The translations under genes and the position numbers were made by a program. Below the pieces are notes generated by a model. The model worked only from the letters and a program-made list of their open reading frames with translations, was not told the DNA's origin and made no database searches. From Ruminococcus bovis (lineage in GTDB: Bacteria > Bacillota > Clostridia > Oscillospirales > Acutalibacteraceae): DNA of 64,000 bases. This document shows, in pieces, positions 8,815 through 18,600 of the stretch; position 1 is the stretch's first letter; every line of letters starts with the position of its first letter. The stretch is taken from contig NZ_CP039381.1 in the NCBI RefSeq assembly GCF_005601135.1, forward strand, positions 679,941-743,940, written 5' to 3'.

Positions 8815-9530
8815 CTCTATCTGTAGTTTCTACAACCTCCATCAGTGGTATTTCAATCCACACCACCCATGTGGGTGGTGACATAATTTATATCATCAAT
8901 CCGTTAATCAATTAGAATTTCAATCCACACCACCCATGTGGGTGGTGACGACTTCCATGGTCCCCTAGTAGTCTTATCATTTCTAATTTCAATCCACACC
9001 ACCCATGTGGGTGGTGACATTTTGGGATTGATTGAGTAATACCACTAACAAGCATTTCAATCCACACCACCCATGTGGGTGGTGACAATTATTGTAATCT
9101 TGTTCACCAATTTCAAAAGTATTTCAATCCACACCACCCATGTGGGTGGTGACGGTACGTTCGTGGATATTATCAACACTTCGGTAAAATTTCAATCCAC
9201 ACCACCCATGTGGGTGGTGACAAAGAAATCTTCATAATTTGAATAAAGGAGGTTAAAATTTCAATCCACACCACCCATGTGGGTGGTGACCTCTATCTGT
9301 AGTTTCTACAACCTCCATCAGTGGTATTTCAATCCACACCACCCATGTGGGTGGTGACCTAAGGCTTTTGATAACGTTGTTGTAATCGTTTTAATTTCAA
9401 TCCACACCACCCATGTGGGTGGTGACGACTTCCATGGTCCCCTAGTAGTCTTATCATTTCTAATTTCAATCCACACCACCCATGTGGGTGGTGACGGTAC
9501 GTTCGTGGATATTATCAACACTTCGGTAAA
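8815..9530. repeat. Duplicated spacer block in the CRISPR array
   Basis: Three spacers are present twice and in the same order: 8815-8849 equals 9291-9325, 8950-8985 equals 9427-9462, and 9154-9188 equals 9496-9530. Naming spacers along the plus strand gives A-B-C-D-E-F-G then A-H-C-F. This points to a segmental duplication by recombination between repeats, followed by loss of different spacers from each copy. Confidence 0.92.
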
Positions 9531-12500
9531 ATTTCAATCCACACCACCCATGTGGGTGGTGACCTGATGATATAGGCAGATATTTATACTCGTGCCTTAT
9601 TTCAATCCACACCACCCATGTGGGTGGTGACAGGCAAAATCAAATAAAACGGTACAGCAGTAAAGGAATTTCAATCCACACCACCCATGTGGGTGGTGAC
9701 GGATATAAGTCAAGATTTTCAAGCCAATCAAGGTATTTCAATCCACACCACCCATGTGGGTGGTGACAACGGTAGTCCTAGCGTTTCTAAAGTTGACCCT
9801 AAATTTCAATCCACACCACCCATGTGGGTGGTGACTGTACACATAAGGTCCACCATTTTGATGCAGATTAAATTTCAATCCACACCACCCATGTGGGTGG
9901 TGACGCAATATCCAAAGCACTATCGTCATATGGTAATAATTTCAATCCACACCACCCATGTGGGTGGTGACCAGGATTTCCACCTATCATTCGCCATTCG
10001 ATTCTGTATTTCAATCCACACCACCCATGTGGGTGGTGACATCAGATTTCAAAGTTTCTATATCAGCAAGAGGTGTTATTTCAATCCACACCACCCATGT
10101 GGGTGGTGACAAACCGCGCTAGAAGGTGTTGAATTGTTAATGCTTATTTCAATCCACACCACCCATGTGGGTGGTGACAACAAGTTAGCTGAACCGCTTG
10201 AAATTAAAGGTATTTCAATCCACACCACCCATGTGGGTGGTGACAATCGTCCGACTTCATCACGCATAACTGTAGATGGTATTTCAATCCACACCACCCA
10301 TGTGGGTGGTGACAGGTGAAAGCTGGAAAGAAATTCATCAGCAGTTAGATTTCAATCCACACCACCCATGTGGGTGGTGACCTAAAAAGGGCAGTTGGAT
10401 AACATTATCAGAGTGGATTTCAATCCACACCACCCATGTGGGTGGTGACGCATTGTTCTTTGTTGCTGTAATGTTCTGCTGTTAAATTTCAATCCACACC
10501 ACCCATGTGGGTGGTGACTTGTATATTCTTCTTCATTCTTCTTCCCTCTCATTTCAATCCACACCACCCATGTGGGTGGTGACTCGCCTTTCTTTATTTG
10601 TTGATTTGATTGTATAATTTCAATCCACACCACCCATGTGGGTGGTGACAAATTACTATGGTATTATAATGATGTCGCAAGAGGATTTCAATCCACACCA
10701 CCCATGTGGGTGGTGACGAGATACGCAGTTCGTCACTACATCAAGCGAGGTATTTCAATCCACACCACCCATGTGGGTGGTGACAAAATACAAAGAGTGT
10801 GTTTCAATCCCATACAAAATTTCAATCCACACCACCCATGTGGGTGGTGACCGTGCCGAAAATATCGTCAAAGGCAAAGTCACCACATTTCAATCCACAC
10901 CACCCATGTGGGTGGTGACGAAAACAAGCAGAGTTTGTATGCCGATACTTTGAATTTCAATCCACACCACCCATGTGGGTGGTGACGCTACCGAAATAAA
11001 TGGTATTGTAACTTGTATTGAAATTTCAATCCACACCACCCATGTGGGTGGTGACACTGCCGGGACTGTTCGAAAATGCCGCTTTCACTCATTTCAATCC
11101 ACACCACCCATGTGGGTGGTGACTGTCATAACTAAAGAAAGCATCGGTATTTGCTCGATTTCAATCCACACCACCCATGTGGGTGGTGACCAACAACTTT
11201 ACGAGCAATATCATCAGCTGTTAAAATTTCAATCCACACCACCCATGTGGGTGGTGACTAAGTTTATCGGTCAACCCCTTAACAACATTGAAGATTTCAA
11301 TCCACACCACCCATGTGGGTGGTGACGTGCTTGTGTGTGCACCACGAAATAAATAGTAGATTTCAATCCACACCACCCATGTGGGTGGTGACAAGGACTT
11401 CTCGTAGTTGGCACTTCGTAATAAGATTTCAATCCACACCACCCATGTGGGTGGTGACTGGTTTTATTTTCGTAATTTCTATTCGCAGAGGTATTTCAAT
11501 CCACACCACCCATGTGGGTGGTGACATCATAATATCCTTTGTCTTTATCAAGGTACATAAAATTTCAATCCACACCACCCATGTGGGTGGTGACAAGTTT
11601 ATATAGCCAATGTGTTTCTTCGATACTTATTTCAATCCACACCACCCATGTGGGTGGTGACCGTGTTTAAGGATATTGCCTTTATCGTTCTTGCCATTTC
11701 AATCCACACCACCCATGTGGGTGGTGACCACAGCTGTAACAGAAAGTCCATCTGGTGCCGAAGATTTCAATCCACACCACCCATGTGGGTGGTGACCTTT
11801 ATCAACACTGCTGTAAAAGCTATTACGATACATTTCAATCCACACCACCCATGTGGGTGGTGACGGACAATACACAGGCTTGACCGACAAGAACGGCAAA
11901 TTTCAATCCACACCACCCATGTGGGTGGTGACATGGATGACGAATTAAGGGAGCAGTTGCATATGATTTCAATCCACACCACCCATGTGGGTGGTGACTT
12001 GTATGTGTGAGGTTGAAAATGGCTATGAGGACATTTCAATCCACACCACCCATGTGGGTGGTGACGAAAGGCGTTAAATACGATAGAGCCGCTATGCTTA
12101 TTTCAATCCACACCACCCATGTGGGTGGTGACTGAATGACTCGTCGTTCGTCTACACCACAAACAAATTTCAATCCACACCACCCATGTGGGTGGTGACC
12201 GATTTTTGTTTTTTTTGAAAATCTCGGAACACGATTTCAATCCACACCACCCATGTGGGTGGTGACTGTTCAAAATAACATTTGTCCTCTGTTCTAATGG
12301 ATTTCAATCCACACCACCCATGTGGGTGGTGACTGCAGAAGGCATCTATATTGCCTAACGATAATCAATTTCAATCCACACCACCCATGTGGGTGGTGAC
12401 TCAAAAAAAACAAAAATCGCATAGGAATGGGACGATTTCAATCCACACCACCCATGTGGGTGGTGACATTGTTGCCTAGCACCTCTTTACGCATAACTTG

Positions 12501-13144
12501 ATATTTCAATCCACACCACCCATGTGGGTGGTGACTGAACTAATATAAATTTCCTTTGCTTCCTCTTGATTTCAATCCACACCACCCATGTGGGTGGTGA
12601 CTCTTCATTTTCTACATTTGCAATGCTTGTTGTTGTATTTCAATCCACACCACCCATGTGGGTGGTGACCAACAAATAAACATTTACCAACTCTTGAACT
12701 ACCAATTTCAATCCACACCACCCATGTGGGTGGTGACTATGACTGATAAAATCAGAGAACAGGTACACAGTATTTCAATCCACACCACCCATGTGGGTGG
12801 TGACTACTTTAGGTCTGAACAATCTTGTATCATTCTAATTTCAATCCACACCACCCATGTGGGTGGTGACAACAGGCTCAGTACCTTTCATACCCTCTAA
12901 ATAAGATTTCAATCCACACCACCCATGTGGGTGGTGACCTGATGATGATGAGGTTTTAATCGTTGGTGAACCAGTATTTCAATCCACACCACCCATGTGG
13001 GTGGTGACGACAATGGTTATCAAGGATTGATAAGACATACTAAATTTCAATCCACACCACCCATGTGGGTGGTGACGTTTTTCGACTTATGCAATAAAAA
13101 TCAGTACCCTAATTTCAATCCACACCACCCATGTGGGTGGTGAC

Positions 13145-13314
13145 AGCAAAATATAACAAATGTATTTTTATTTAGTTTCCGTTCATTGTAAATTATCACT
13201 TTTTTTATTTATGTAATAACCCAATTCTAAATAAAACTTACATCACTATATTTTGTTTTCTTTTTAAATTTAGTGCGAATACCTTAGCATTCTTATGTAA
13301 GGTTACTTATCGCA
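13145..13314 (-). promoter_or_regulatory. CRISPR leader
   Basis: A 170-bp AT-rich gap lies between the cas2 stop and the first repeat. In the minus sense a TACAAT hexamer (13190-13185) could be the -10 of the pre-crRNA promoter, but no convincing -35 is seen. A long imperfect hairpin (arms TAGTGCGA / TCGCACTA, ~13272-13318) begins at the cas2 stop codon. It could end the cas mRNA or form part of the leader. Confidence 0.7.
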
Positions 13315-13608
13315 CTAAAAAAGCAACACTCCCTCCACATCAACATTGTTGTTATTTACACCAAAATGTTCAACCTTAGTTTTGTAATTATTTCCTAAAT
13401 AATAGAACCTTATACTGTCTTCATCCTTATCTATTATTTTCACTAATTTTTCCTTAACTTCAAAACATTTTGCTGAATCCATAATACATTCAAAAACTGA
13501 ATTTTGAACACGCTTTCCGTAATTTACACATTCTTTAGCAACTTTTCTCAAGCGCTTTCTTCCTTCAGGTGTTTCGGTAGATACATCATAAGTAATTAAC
13601 ACTAACAT
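13315..13608 (-). CDS. cas2: CRISPR-associated endonuclease Cas2
   Basis: Cas2 of 97 residues; with two Cas1 dimers it forms the integrase that inserts new spacers at the leader-repeat junction. The ferredoxin-like start MLVLITYDVSTETPEGRKR has the usual first-strand Asp (Asp8), and the middle keeps the VQNSVFEC motif. I start at the ATG at 13608 rather than an in-frame ATG six codons upstream. This gives the standard family N-terminus and length, and leaves an 8-bp gap after the cas1 stop with an SD-like GTAGGTG in between. It is the last cas gene, directly before the leader. Confidence 0.95.
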   Translation of the reverse strand: MLVLITYDVSTETPEGRKRLRKVAKECVNYGKRVQNSVFECIMDSAKCFEVKEKLVKIIDKDEDSIRFYYLGNNYKTKVEHFGVNNNNVDVEGVLLF

Positions 13609-13616
13609 AGTAACAC

Positions 13617-14648
13617 CTACTTCCACATAAATGGTGGATAACCGTCAAGGTCACCTCTTAAATATCTTGCAAGTAAAAGAGCCTGAACATACGGCACAAC
13701 TCCCCATTGGACTTTTTCATTAAGGAAAGGGTGTTTTATTTCTGTTTGTTTTCTTGTCTGCCATGATTGCAAAAACTTTTTCTTACCCTCATCAGTAAAG
13801 ATAACTGCACCATTCTCTTTAGTTAAAAAGTCATTCTTAGTGATTATCCTTTTATTTATCATAGTAAGTACAAAACGGTCAGCAAACACAGGTCGAAATT
13901 CTTCTATCATATCTAAGGATAGCGAAGTTCTACCTGGTCTGTCCTTATGTAAATATCCGACATAAGGGTCTAGCCCTACAGAATAAAGGGAAGATGTTAC
14001 CATACTGGTTAGCATAGTATATGCAAAAGAAAGCATTGCATTGACCATATCTGTTGGAGGTCTTCTGTTTCTGCCATGAAAGAAAAAGTCATCTTTCTGT
14101 TGCAATATTAAATCATCAAAAACAGAAAAGTACCTTGTTGCAGCTTCACCCTCAACACCACGAATTTCCTCAGTATTTTTACAGTTGGCAATACTATTCA
14201 TTGAGTTCTTTATTTGCATAGAAACATTCTTTAGTTTTGGAATATCTAAAGAATTAGGGTAATCCCTAGTAGCTCTTTCAATAACCCATCTGGAGTTATA
14301 CAGTTTTCCAAGTATAATATTTTTGGAAATTTCTGTACAATAGTCCTCATTATCGGAAAGTCTGTACTGAGTTTTTCTCAGCACAACATTACCACAATAC
14401 GGACCTACAACATTTGCAAGGAATCTACCATTACGAGACATAAAGGAAATGTTAATATTATTTGAAGCACACTTTCCCATTAAAGCCGGACTTACACCGT
14501 TGTAACCATAAGTGACAATTGACTCTATGTTGTGGAGAGGTACTCTTGCACATTCTTTTTTGTTTTCAGAAATAACAACATTTTCACCATCAAGGGAAAG
14601 ATATTTTTCTGTTGAAGTTATATACAATGTATTAAGTAGTTTTTTCAT
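13617..14648 (-). CDS. cas1: CRISPR-associated integrase Cas1 (type I-C)
   Basis: Cas1 of 343 residues, the catalytic subunit of the spacer integrase. The N-terminal beta domain (LNTLYITSTEKYLSLDGENV) leads into the helical domain. Metal ligands are visible: Glu166 in GVEGEAATRYF, His234 in GYLHKDRPGR and Glu249 in LDMIEEFRPVF. Length is normal for I-C Cas1. The ATG overlaps the cas4 stop by 4 bp (ATGA), so translation is coupled. All catalytic residues are intact, consistent with the long array and its identical leader-proximal repeats. Confidence 0.97.
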   Translation of the reverse strand: MKKLLNTLYITSTEKYLSLDGENVVISENKKECARVPLHNIESIVTYGYNGVSPALMGKCASNNINISFMSRNGRFLANVVGPYCGNVVLRKTQYRLSDNEDYCTEISKNIILGKLYNSRWVIERATRDYPNSLDIPKLKNVSMQIKNSMNSIANCKNTEEIRGVEGEAATRYFSVFDDLILQQKDDFFFHGRNRRPPTDMVNAMLSFAYTMLTSMVTSSLYSVGLDPYVGYLHKDRPGRTSLSLDMIEEFRPVFADRFVLTMINKRIITKNDFLTKENGAVIFTDEGKKKFLQSWQTRKQTEIKHPFLNEKVQWGVVPYVQALLLARYLRGDLDGYPPFMWK

Positions 14649-15319
14649 AGTTCATCACCAAGCATTTTAGACATATAGCCTTTTACAGAAGAAATTTTAG
14701 TTAATCTAGGCAAACAGATATTTTTCAAGGAACAAGCCCTACAGTTTTTATTCTGCTTAACCTTTGGTGTATATCGTCTGTCATACAGTTGGTGCATTTC
14801 TTCAATGTTTTTCACCAATCTTTCCCTAATGTCATCAGTAAAAGGAATTTTCTCTCTGTGTCTTGTTTTACCGTAATAAATATTCAGTTCATCTATTTTG
14901 GTACAAAACATATTTTCTAAACACATTGCCTGTGCTGCTACCTGCAAAATATCTGCATCAGAGGTTTTAGGTTCACCGTGTTTATACTCAACCGGTATAA
15001 TTTTAAAGTAGCCTTCTTTGTTGTGGATTATTGCACCTTCAGAGGAAGGTACAAATTCCACAACATCACAAACGCCATAGATACCAAGTTCATATGAAGA
15101 AACCTGCATTCCACGAGAGATAATCACACCGTTTCTGGTTTCAGAGAAGGTATTATCGTGGGCTTTTTGATGCATACTTTCACCACTAACAGTAAGTAAA
15201 TTTTCCTCCCATTGTTGCTCAATATGTATCAAAGCCCACTGTCTGCGACAATACACAAAGTGTTGAATACCTGAGATACTCAGTACATTGTCATCTTGGT
15301 AAATCACTTTATGATGCAC
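14645..15319 (-). CDS. cas4: CRISPR-associated exonuclease Cas4
   Basis: A 224-residue RecB-family nuclease that trims prespacers and helps to set PAM and orientation in type I-C adaptation. The four iron-sulfur cysteines are present: Cys24 (YCRRQW) and the C-terminal set Cys193, Cys196 and Cys202 (NCRACSLKNIC). The RecB core reads IIPVEYKHGEPK followed by the QVAAQAMCLE helix. The start is a GTG at 15319, inside the end of cas7 (16-bp overlap). A second in-frame GTG lies four codons later. Confidence 0.95.
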   Translation of the reverse strand: MHHKVIYQDDNVLSISGIQHFVYCRRQWALIHIEQQWEENLLTVSGESMHQKAHDNTFSETRNGVIISRGMQVSSYELGIYGVCDVVEFVPSSEGAIIHNKEGYFKIIPVEYKHGEPKTSDADILQVAAQAMCLENMFCTKIDELNIYYGKTRHREKIPFTDDIRERLVKNIEEMHQLYDRRYTPKVKQNKNCRACSLKNICLPRLTKISSVKGYMSKMLGDEL

Positions 15320-16191
15320 TCAACGCCATCAGGTAGTGCATCAGTATCAACTGAAAAGTCATAGTCTGAGAACTGTCTTGGATATTCTACATCATCCTTC
15401 TTATGAACTTTGATAGTATCAAACAGTTTATAAGATGGTGCATTACCAAGTTCACTGCTATGTTTAAAAATAACCAGCTTACGAACAGCCATTTTGCCTC
15501 TTGCTGCTGCATGGTCAAATTCAAACATATTTAGGATAGCATTCCAAAGTAGTTCTAGGTCATCTTCAGAAAAACCTGTTACCTTTCTGGCTAAATTTGC
15601 TGAAATATAACCCTCAGCTTTGTACAAACCATAAGGTACAATAAACTTGTTACCGATAGTATTTGTTTTGTCCTCGGCATCTTTTTCAGTAGTAACTGCA
15701 CATCTTGTGATAGATACTTCCTGAGGAAGTATTGGGTCAATAGAACGGGCAAAGCTAAACTGAACAGGACCTTTCACCTGACCACAGTTAAGACCGTTTT
15801 TTACAAATGTAGTCATTACAGCACCAAAGGTTCTAATATCAAAGAAGTTTTCACACATAAAATCTCTGATTTTACGGTCAATGTCGCCATCTTTCTTCTT
15901 AGCTTCCTTGATACTCTTTTCATCAATGTTAAAGTTATCAAAGGCTGTTTTATCCTTTGCATTTAGTGTTACACCACTTTTAATATAGATGTTATAGCCT
16001 TTTTCATCTTCTTTAACTACATCAACATAGTTACGAATTTTTCTCTTAATACAAACATCGGTAACAATGCCGTGACCTGTTTCCGGATCAACTCTTGGCA
16101 TATTACCTGCATCAGGGTCACCGTTAGGGTTACCGTTTTCAACATCAAAGTAAACTGCAAAATCGTACTTATTCTTAATTACATCAGCCAT
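15304..16191 (-). CDS. cas7: Type I-C Cascade backbone protein Cas7 (Csd2)
   Basis: A 295-residue RAMP protein that polymerises along the crRNA spacer to form the Cascade backbone. The N-terminus is characteristic of Csd2/Cas7c: YDFAVYFDVENGNPNGDPDA, with the NGDPD loop, followed by VTDVCIKRKIRNYV. Length fits the family. Its ATG shares one base with the cas8c stop (TAATG), so it is translationally coupled; cas4 begins within its last codons. Confidence 0.96.
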   Translation of the reverse strand: MADVIKNKYDFAVYFDVENGNPNGDPDAGNMPRVDPETGHGIVTDVCIKRKIRNYVDVVKEDEKGYNIYIKSGVTLNAKDKTAFDNFNIDEKSIKEAKKKDGDIDRKIRDFMCENFFDIRTFGAVMTTFVKNGLNCGQVKGPVQFSFARSIDPILPQEVSITRCAVTTEKDAEDKTNTIGNKFIVPYGLYKAEGYISANLARKVTGFSEDDLELLWNAILNMFEFDHAAARGKMAVRKLVIFKHSSELGNAPSYKLFDTIKVHKKDDVEYPRQFSDYDFSVDTDALPDGVECIIK

Positions 16192-16556
16192 TATTCTTTA
16201 TCCTCCTTGCCGGTAAATCTTTCTTGTGTTCTTTGGTAATATCCAAGCTGGAACATACCCTTTTCATCAAGTTTTAATCTATTAGGGAATTTATCCCCTA
16301 GCTTAGACATTGTTTCTGTCAACATTTTCTGACAGTTAACTTTAGCACCAACATTAGAAATTTTCTTAATGTGGTTTTGAGCAAGGTCTATTAGTATTGG
16401 GAATACTCTTGATGGTGTAGAACTTGCTGCTGTAAAGTATCTATCACGAATAGTTGATTTAATGCCTGGGTTTGCAGTGTTCTGAATCTCCTCAAGATTA
16501 GAGAACAATACGCCCAACAAATATGCCTTGTTGTTACTGTTTTCGTTGTAATCCAC
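16191..16556 (-). CDS. cas11: Probable Cas11c small subunit from an internal start in cas8c
   Basis: Within the 3' part of cas8c, a perfect SD AAGGAGG (16571-16565) sits 8 nt before an in-frame GTG at 16556. Starting there gives 121 residues (VDYNENSNNKAYLLGVLFSN, first residue Met) through to the cas8c stop. Independent translation of a Cas11 small subunit from the 3' end of cas8 is established for type I-C and related systems, and this start lies at the expected place, just before AYLLGVLF. The codons around the SD encode KYKEEI, which makes the strong SD notable. Expression here is inferred. Confidence 0.75.
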   Translation of the reverse strand: MDYNENSNNKAYLLGVLFSNLEEIQNTANPGIKSTIRDRYFTAASSTPSRVFPILIDLAQNHIKKISNVGAKVNCQKMLTETMSKLGDKFPNRLKLDEKGMFQLGYYQRTQERFTGKEDKE

Positions 16557-17924
16557 AGTTATTTCCTCCTTATATTTTGAGTCATAATTTTTGAGTAAAT
16601 AAGCCTTTAGTACAGAAGCCTTTACCCAGTTAATATTTTGTTCGGCAGAAATTCTACCTAAAATACCGTAATACAATGTACTAGGGTAATTGTAGTCATT
16701 GATTATAGAATTTAGCACATCACCTGCAAGATGAGGTTTGCACTTTTTATCCCTTGACTTTTTGTTAACTGTCTCACCTAAAATACGCCATAGTGGAATA
16801 TAATCAAACTTTTCAAAACCGGGCTTGACCATTTCCATTCTCTGCTGATTTTTCAAAAGATTTTCCATTACCTTACCAAAGGTATTTTGGATAAAAAATC
16901 TAACAGAAAGTCTTGCTGAGTTTGGTGAGATACCTAAGATATAAAAGTTGTTACTAGGATTAAGTGGAATACCCTCCCACTTAACTTCATTACCGTTAAC
17001 AATGCTTACAATAGTATCGTGAAGATCCTTCTGCTTAACCTCATCATCACTATTAAAGATACCGGCAAAAACATCTTGATAGGCACTTTCACCATCTTCT
17101 GTCCAACAGACAACAGTTGTATCACCTGCAAAAATTCTATGGTCATTATCACTTACCAATTTATTTAGTGCTGAGGTATACGCAAAAGCTGCATACTCAC
17201 TAACAGGAGCATTGTAACCATTTTCTTTACCGTAAGAGTCAAAAGCAGTTGCATTAAAAGAAACTAACGAAGCACCTGCTGCTTGAGCACCACGAATACC
17301 CTTAATAACAGGATGTAGCTTTGCAATATGGTCATCCTTACCTGTTACCAAACAAATACCCTTTGGTGCATTTGAATGTTCATAGTAACTGTTCCAACTT
17401 TCACATATAGCTTTAGAATCTGTCGGAAACTTTCCCAATGGCATTAAAAGTAAGTTTGCACCTTTATTTAGAATGTCATCAATTGTATTTTCGGTACAGT
17501 TTAGATTTGTAAGTAGGTCTGATAAGTTTTCAAATTCACTATAATCTTTCTGCAAAAACTTCTTGATTACAGAAGAAAATTCATCATCAGTATTTTCAAG
17601 CACTTTATTACCGACATTTCTAAAGCAATCAAAACATTGCTTTGCTCTATCAGGTTTGTTTGAATTATCATAACCAAATACATAAGTTACATTGTCATAT
17701 AAAAAACCTACTGACCTTTTTACCGGCATAGGTAAGCTAATAAGTGACGGTATTTCTTTGTTGCCTTTAGGTGCGTTAGTTTTTAGGTGGATAATTTCAT
17801 CCACATTGCCATCTTCGTCCAATGAAATACCATAAGATATTTTCACAGGATTCCAACCTAACTTCTCAATCTCACCTTTATCAGCCCAAGCCTCATATAG
17901 CTTAACTAAGGATTGTAAAAGCAT
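16191..17924 (-). CDS. cas8c: Type I-C Cascade large subunit Cas8c (Csd1)
   Basis: A 577-residue large subunit that recognises the PAM and recruits Cas3. Family marks include the start LLQSLVKLYEAWADKGEIEK, the segment CLVTGKDDHIAKLHPVIKGI, and FYILGISPNSARLSVRFFIQ in the centre. The helical C-terminal third (PSRVFPILIDLAQNH) corresponds to the part also made as Cas11c. It overlaps both neighbours by one base (cas5c stop/ATG and its own stop/cas7 ATG), so the Cascade genes are tightly coupled. Confidence 0.95.
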   Translation of the reverse strand: MLLQSLVKLYEAWADKGEIEKLGWNPVKISYGISLDEDGNVDEIIHLKTNAPKGNKEIPSLISLPMPVKRSVGFLYDNVTYVFGYDNSNKPDRAKQCFDCFRNVGNKVLENTDDEFSSVIKKFLQKDYSEFENLSDLLTNLNCTENTIDDILNKGANLLLMPLGKFPTDSKAICESWNSYYEHSNAPKGICLVTGKDDHIAKLHPVIKGIRGAQAAGASLVSFNATAFDSYGKENGYNAPVSEYAAFAYTSALNKLVSDNDHRIFAGDTTVVCWTEDGESAYQDVFAGIFNSDDEVKQKDLHDTIVSIVNGNEVKWEGIPLNPSNNFYILGISPNSARLSVRFFIQNTFGKVMENLLKNQQRMEMVKPGFEKFDYIPLWRILGETVNKKSRDKKCKPHLAGDVLNSIINDYNYPSTLYYGILGRISAEQNINWVKASVLKAYLLKNYDSKYKEEITVDYNENSNNKAYLLGVLFSNLEEIQNTANPGIKSTIRDRYFTAASSTPSRVFPILIDLAQNHIKKISNVGAKVNCQKMLTETMSKLGDKFPNRLKLDEKGMFQLGYYQRTQERFTGKEDKE

Positions 17925-18577
17925 TACCTATACACCTCACAATCATTAAGGTCAAGAACACCGTTCTTTAGAACTGCATTAAAGAAAGTTGGTGTGATTT
18001 CTCCATCATGGGAATATTCCATATCGTATAGCATAAGTCCTAATTCTTTAGTTTCGTTAGGGTATGCAGTAGGGATATAATTACACTCCCACTTTCTAAA
18101 ATTCACCGGAAATTCTCTACAACCAAAGTAAGGTTGGTTGTAGCATTGTCCCTTTTCTATTCTTCTGCGAATAATATCCTGAAATTTGCCCGGATTGTCA
18201 CTAGGATTTGCCTTATCAGTCATATCAAAATGGGCCTCAATAACATAGTGAACATCCTTTAGTACAAGTGCTGCTCTTTGCTGAATATCAGACTGTGCAT
18301 CTATATAAAGTTCAGACTTTTTACCTAACATTGCACTCTTAACATTTCTTGCAGAAATTTTACTTTTTACTTCATTTCTGCGAATATTAGTATGCTTAAT
18401 AGGACTTAGTACATAGATTTTGTCTGGGTGCCATTTCATACCCGGATGCCAATAGATTGAATCAAGAATACCCCTTGCTGCTGATGGTGTCATAACATCA
18501 TAGGTCATTCTCTCTGTCTTTAGTTCAGGTCTGTTAAAGGCTGCATATTCACCAAACACTTCTAGCATAATACTCAT
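17924..18577 (-). CDS. cas5c: Type I-C Cas5c (Cas5d), pre-crRNA endonuclease
   Basis: A 217-residue RAMP protein. In type I-C, which has no Cas6, Cas5c cuts the repeat hairpin and stays on the 5' handle. The sequence has LEVFGEYAAFNRPELKTERM, the conserved PSAARGILDSIYW helix, and NQPYFGCREFPVNF towards the C-terminus. No cas6 is present in the locus, as expected. GGAGG lies 8 nt before the ATG. It starts 23 bp after cas3. Confidence 0.95.
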   Translation of the reverse strand: MSIMLEVFGEYAAFNRPELKTERMTYDVMTPSAARGILDSIYWHPGMKWHPDKIYVLSPIKHTNIRRNEVKSKISARNVKSAMLGKKSELYIDAQSDIQQRAALVLKDVHYVIEAHFDMTDKANPSDNPGKFQDIIRRRIEKGQCYNQPYFGCREFPVNFRKWECNYIPTAYPNETKELGLMLYDMEYSHDGEITPTFFNAVLKNGVLDLNDCEVYR

Positions 18578-18600
18578 GATACATTCCTCCTTTCTGTATA

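Larger units (their letters stand above)
6891..13144 (-). CRISPR. Type I-C CRISPR array: 77 repeats, 76 spacers (one interrupted by an IS)
   Basis: Repeats are 33 bp. In the crRNA sense (minus strand) they begin GTCACCACCC, form the stem CACCACCC / GGGTGGTG and end GTGGATTGAAAT, the normal type I-C 3' end. Spacers are 32-37 nt, mostly 34-35. By hand count there are 4 repeats left of the IS30 element (6891, 6957, 7025, 7091) and 73 right of it (8238 to 13112). The leader-proximal end is at 13144, next to cas2. Repeats there are identical, whereas the distal end is degenerate: the last repeat (6891-6922) is mutated, and repeats at 7025, 7091, 8238 and 8306 carry a one-base change in the loop (CGT for CAT on the plus strand). 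Three spacers occur twice (see the repeat at 8815-9530). Confidence 0.98.

Noticed and set aside
8233..12900. Numerous open frames with repeated peptides such as SPPTWVVWIEI or ISIHTTHVGGD
   Set aside because: They are translations of the CRISPR repeats and spacers in both strands. The repeat-spacer unit leaves frames open by chance; no SD or independent gene evidence exists.
8271..13111. Spacers that target this window itself
   Set aside because: I looked for spacer sequence elsewhere in the window by eye and saw no match beyond the array. A proper search against the full genome would be needed to exclude self-targeting.
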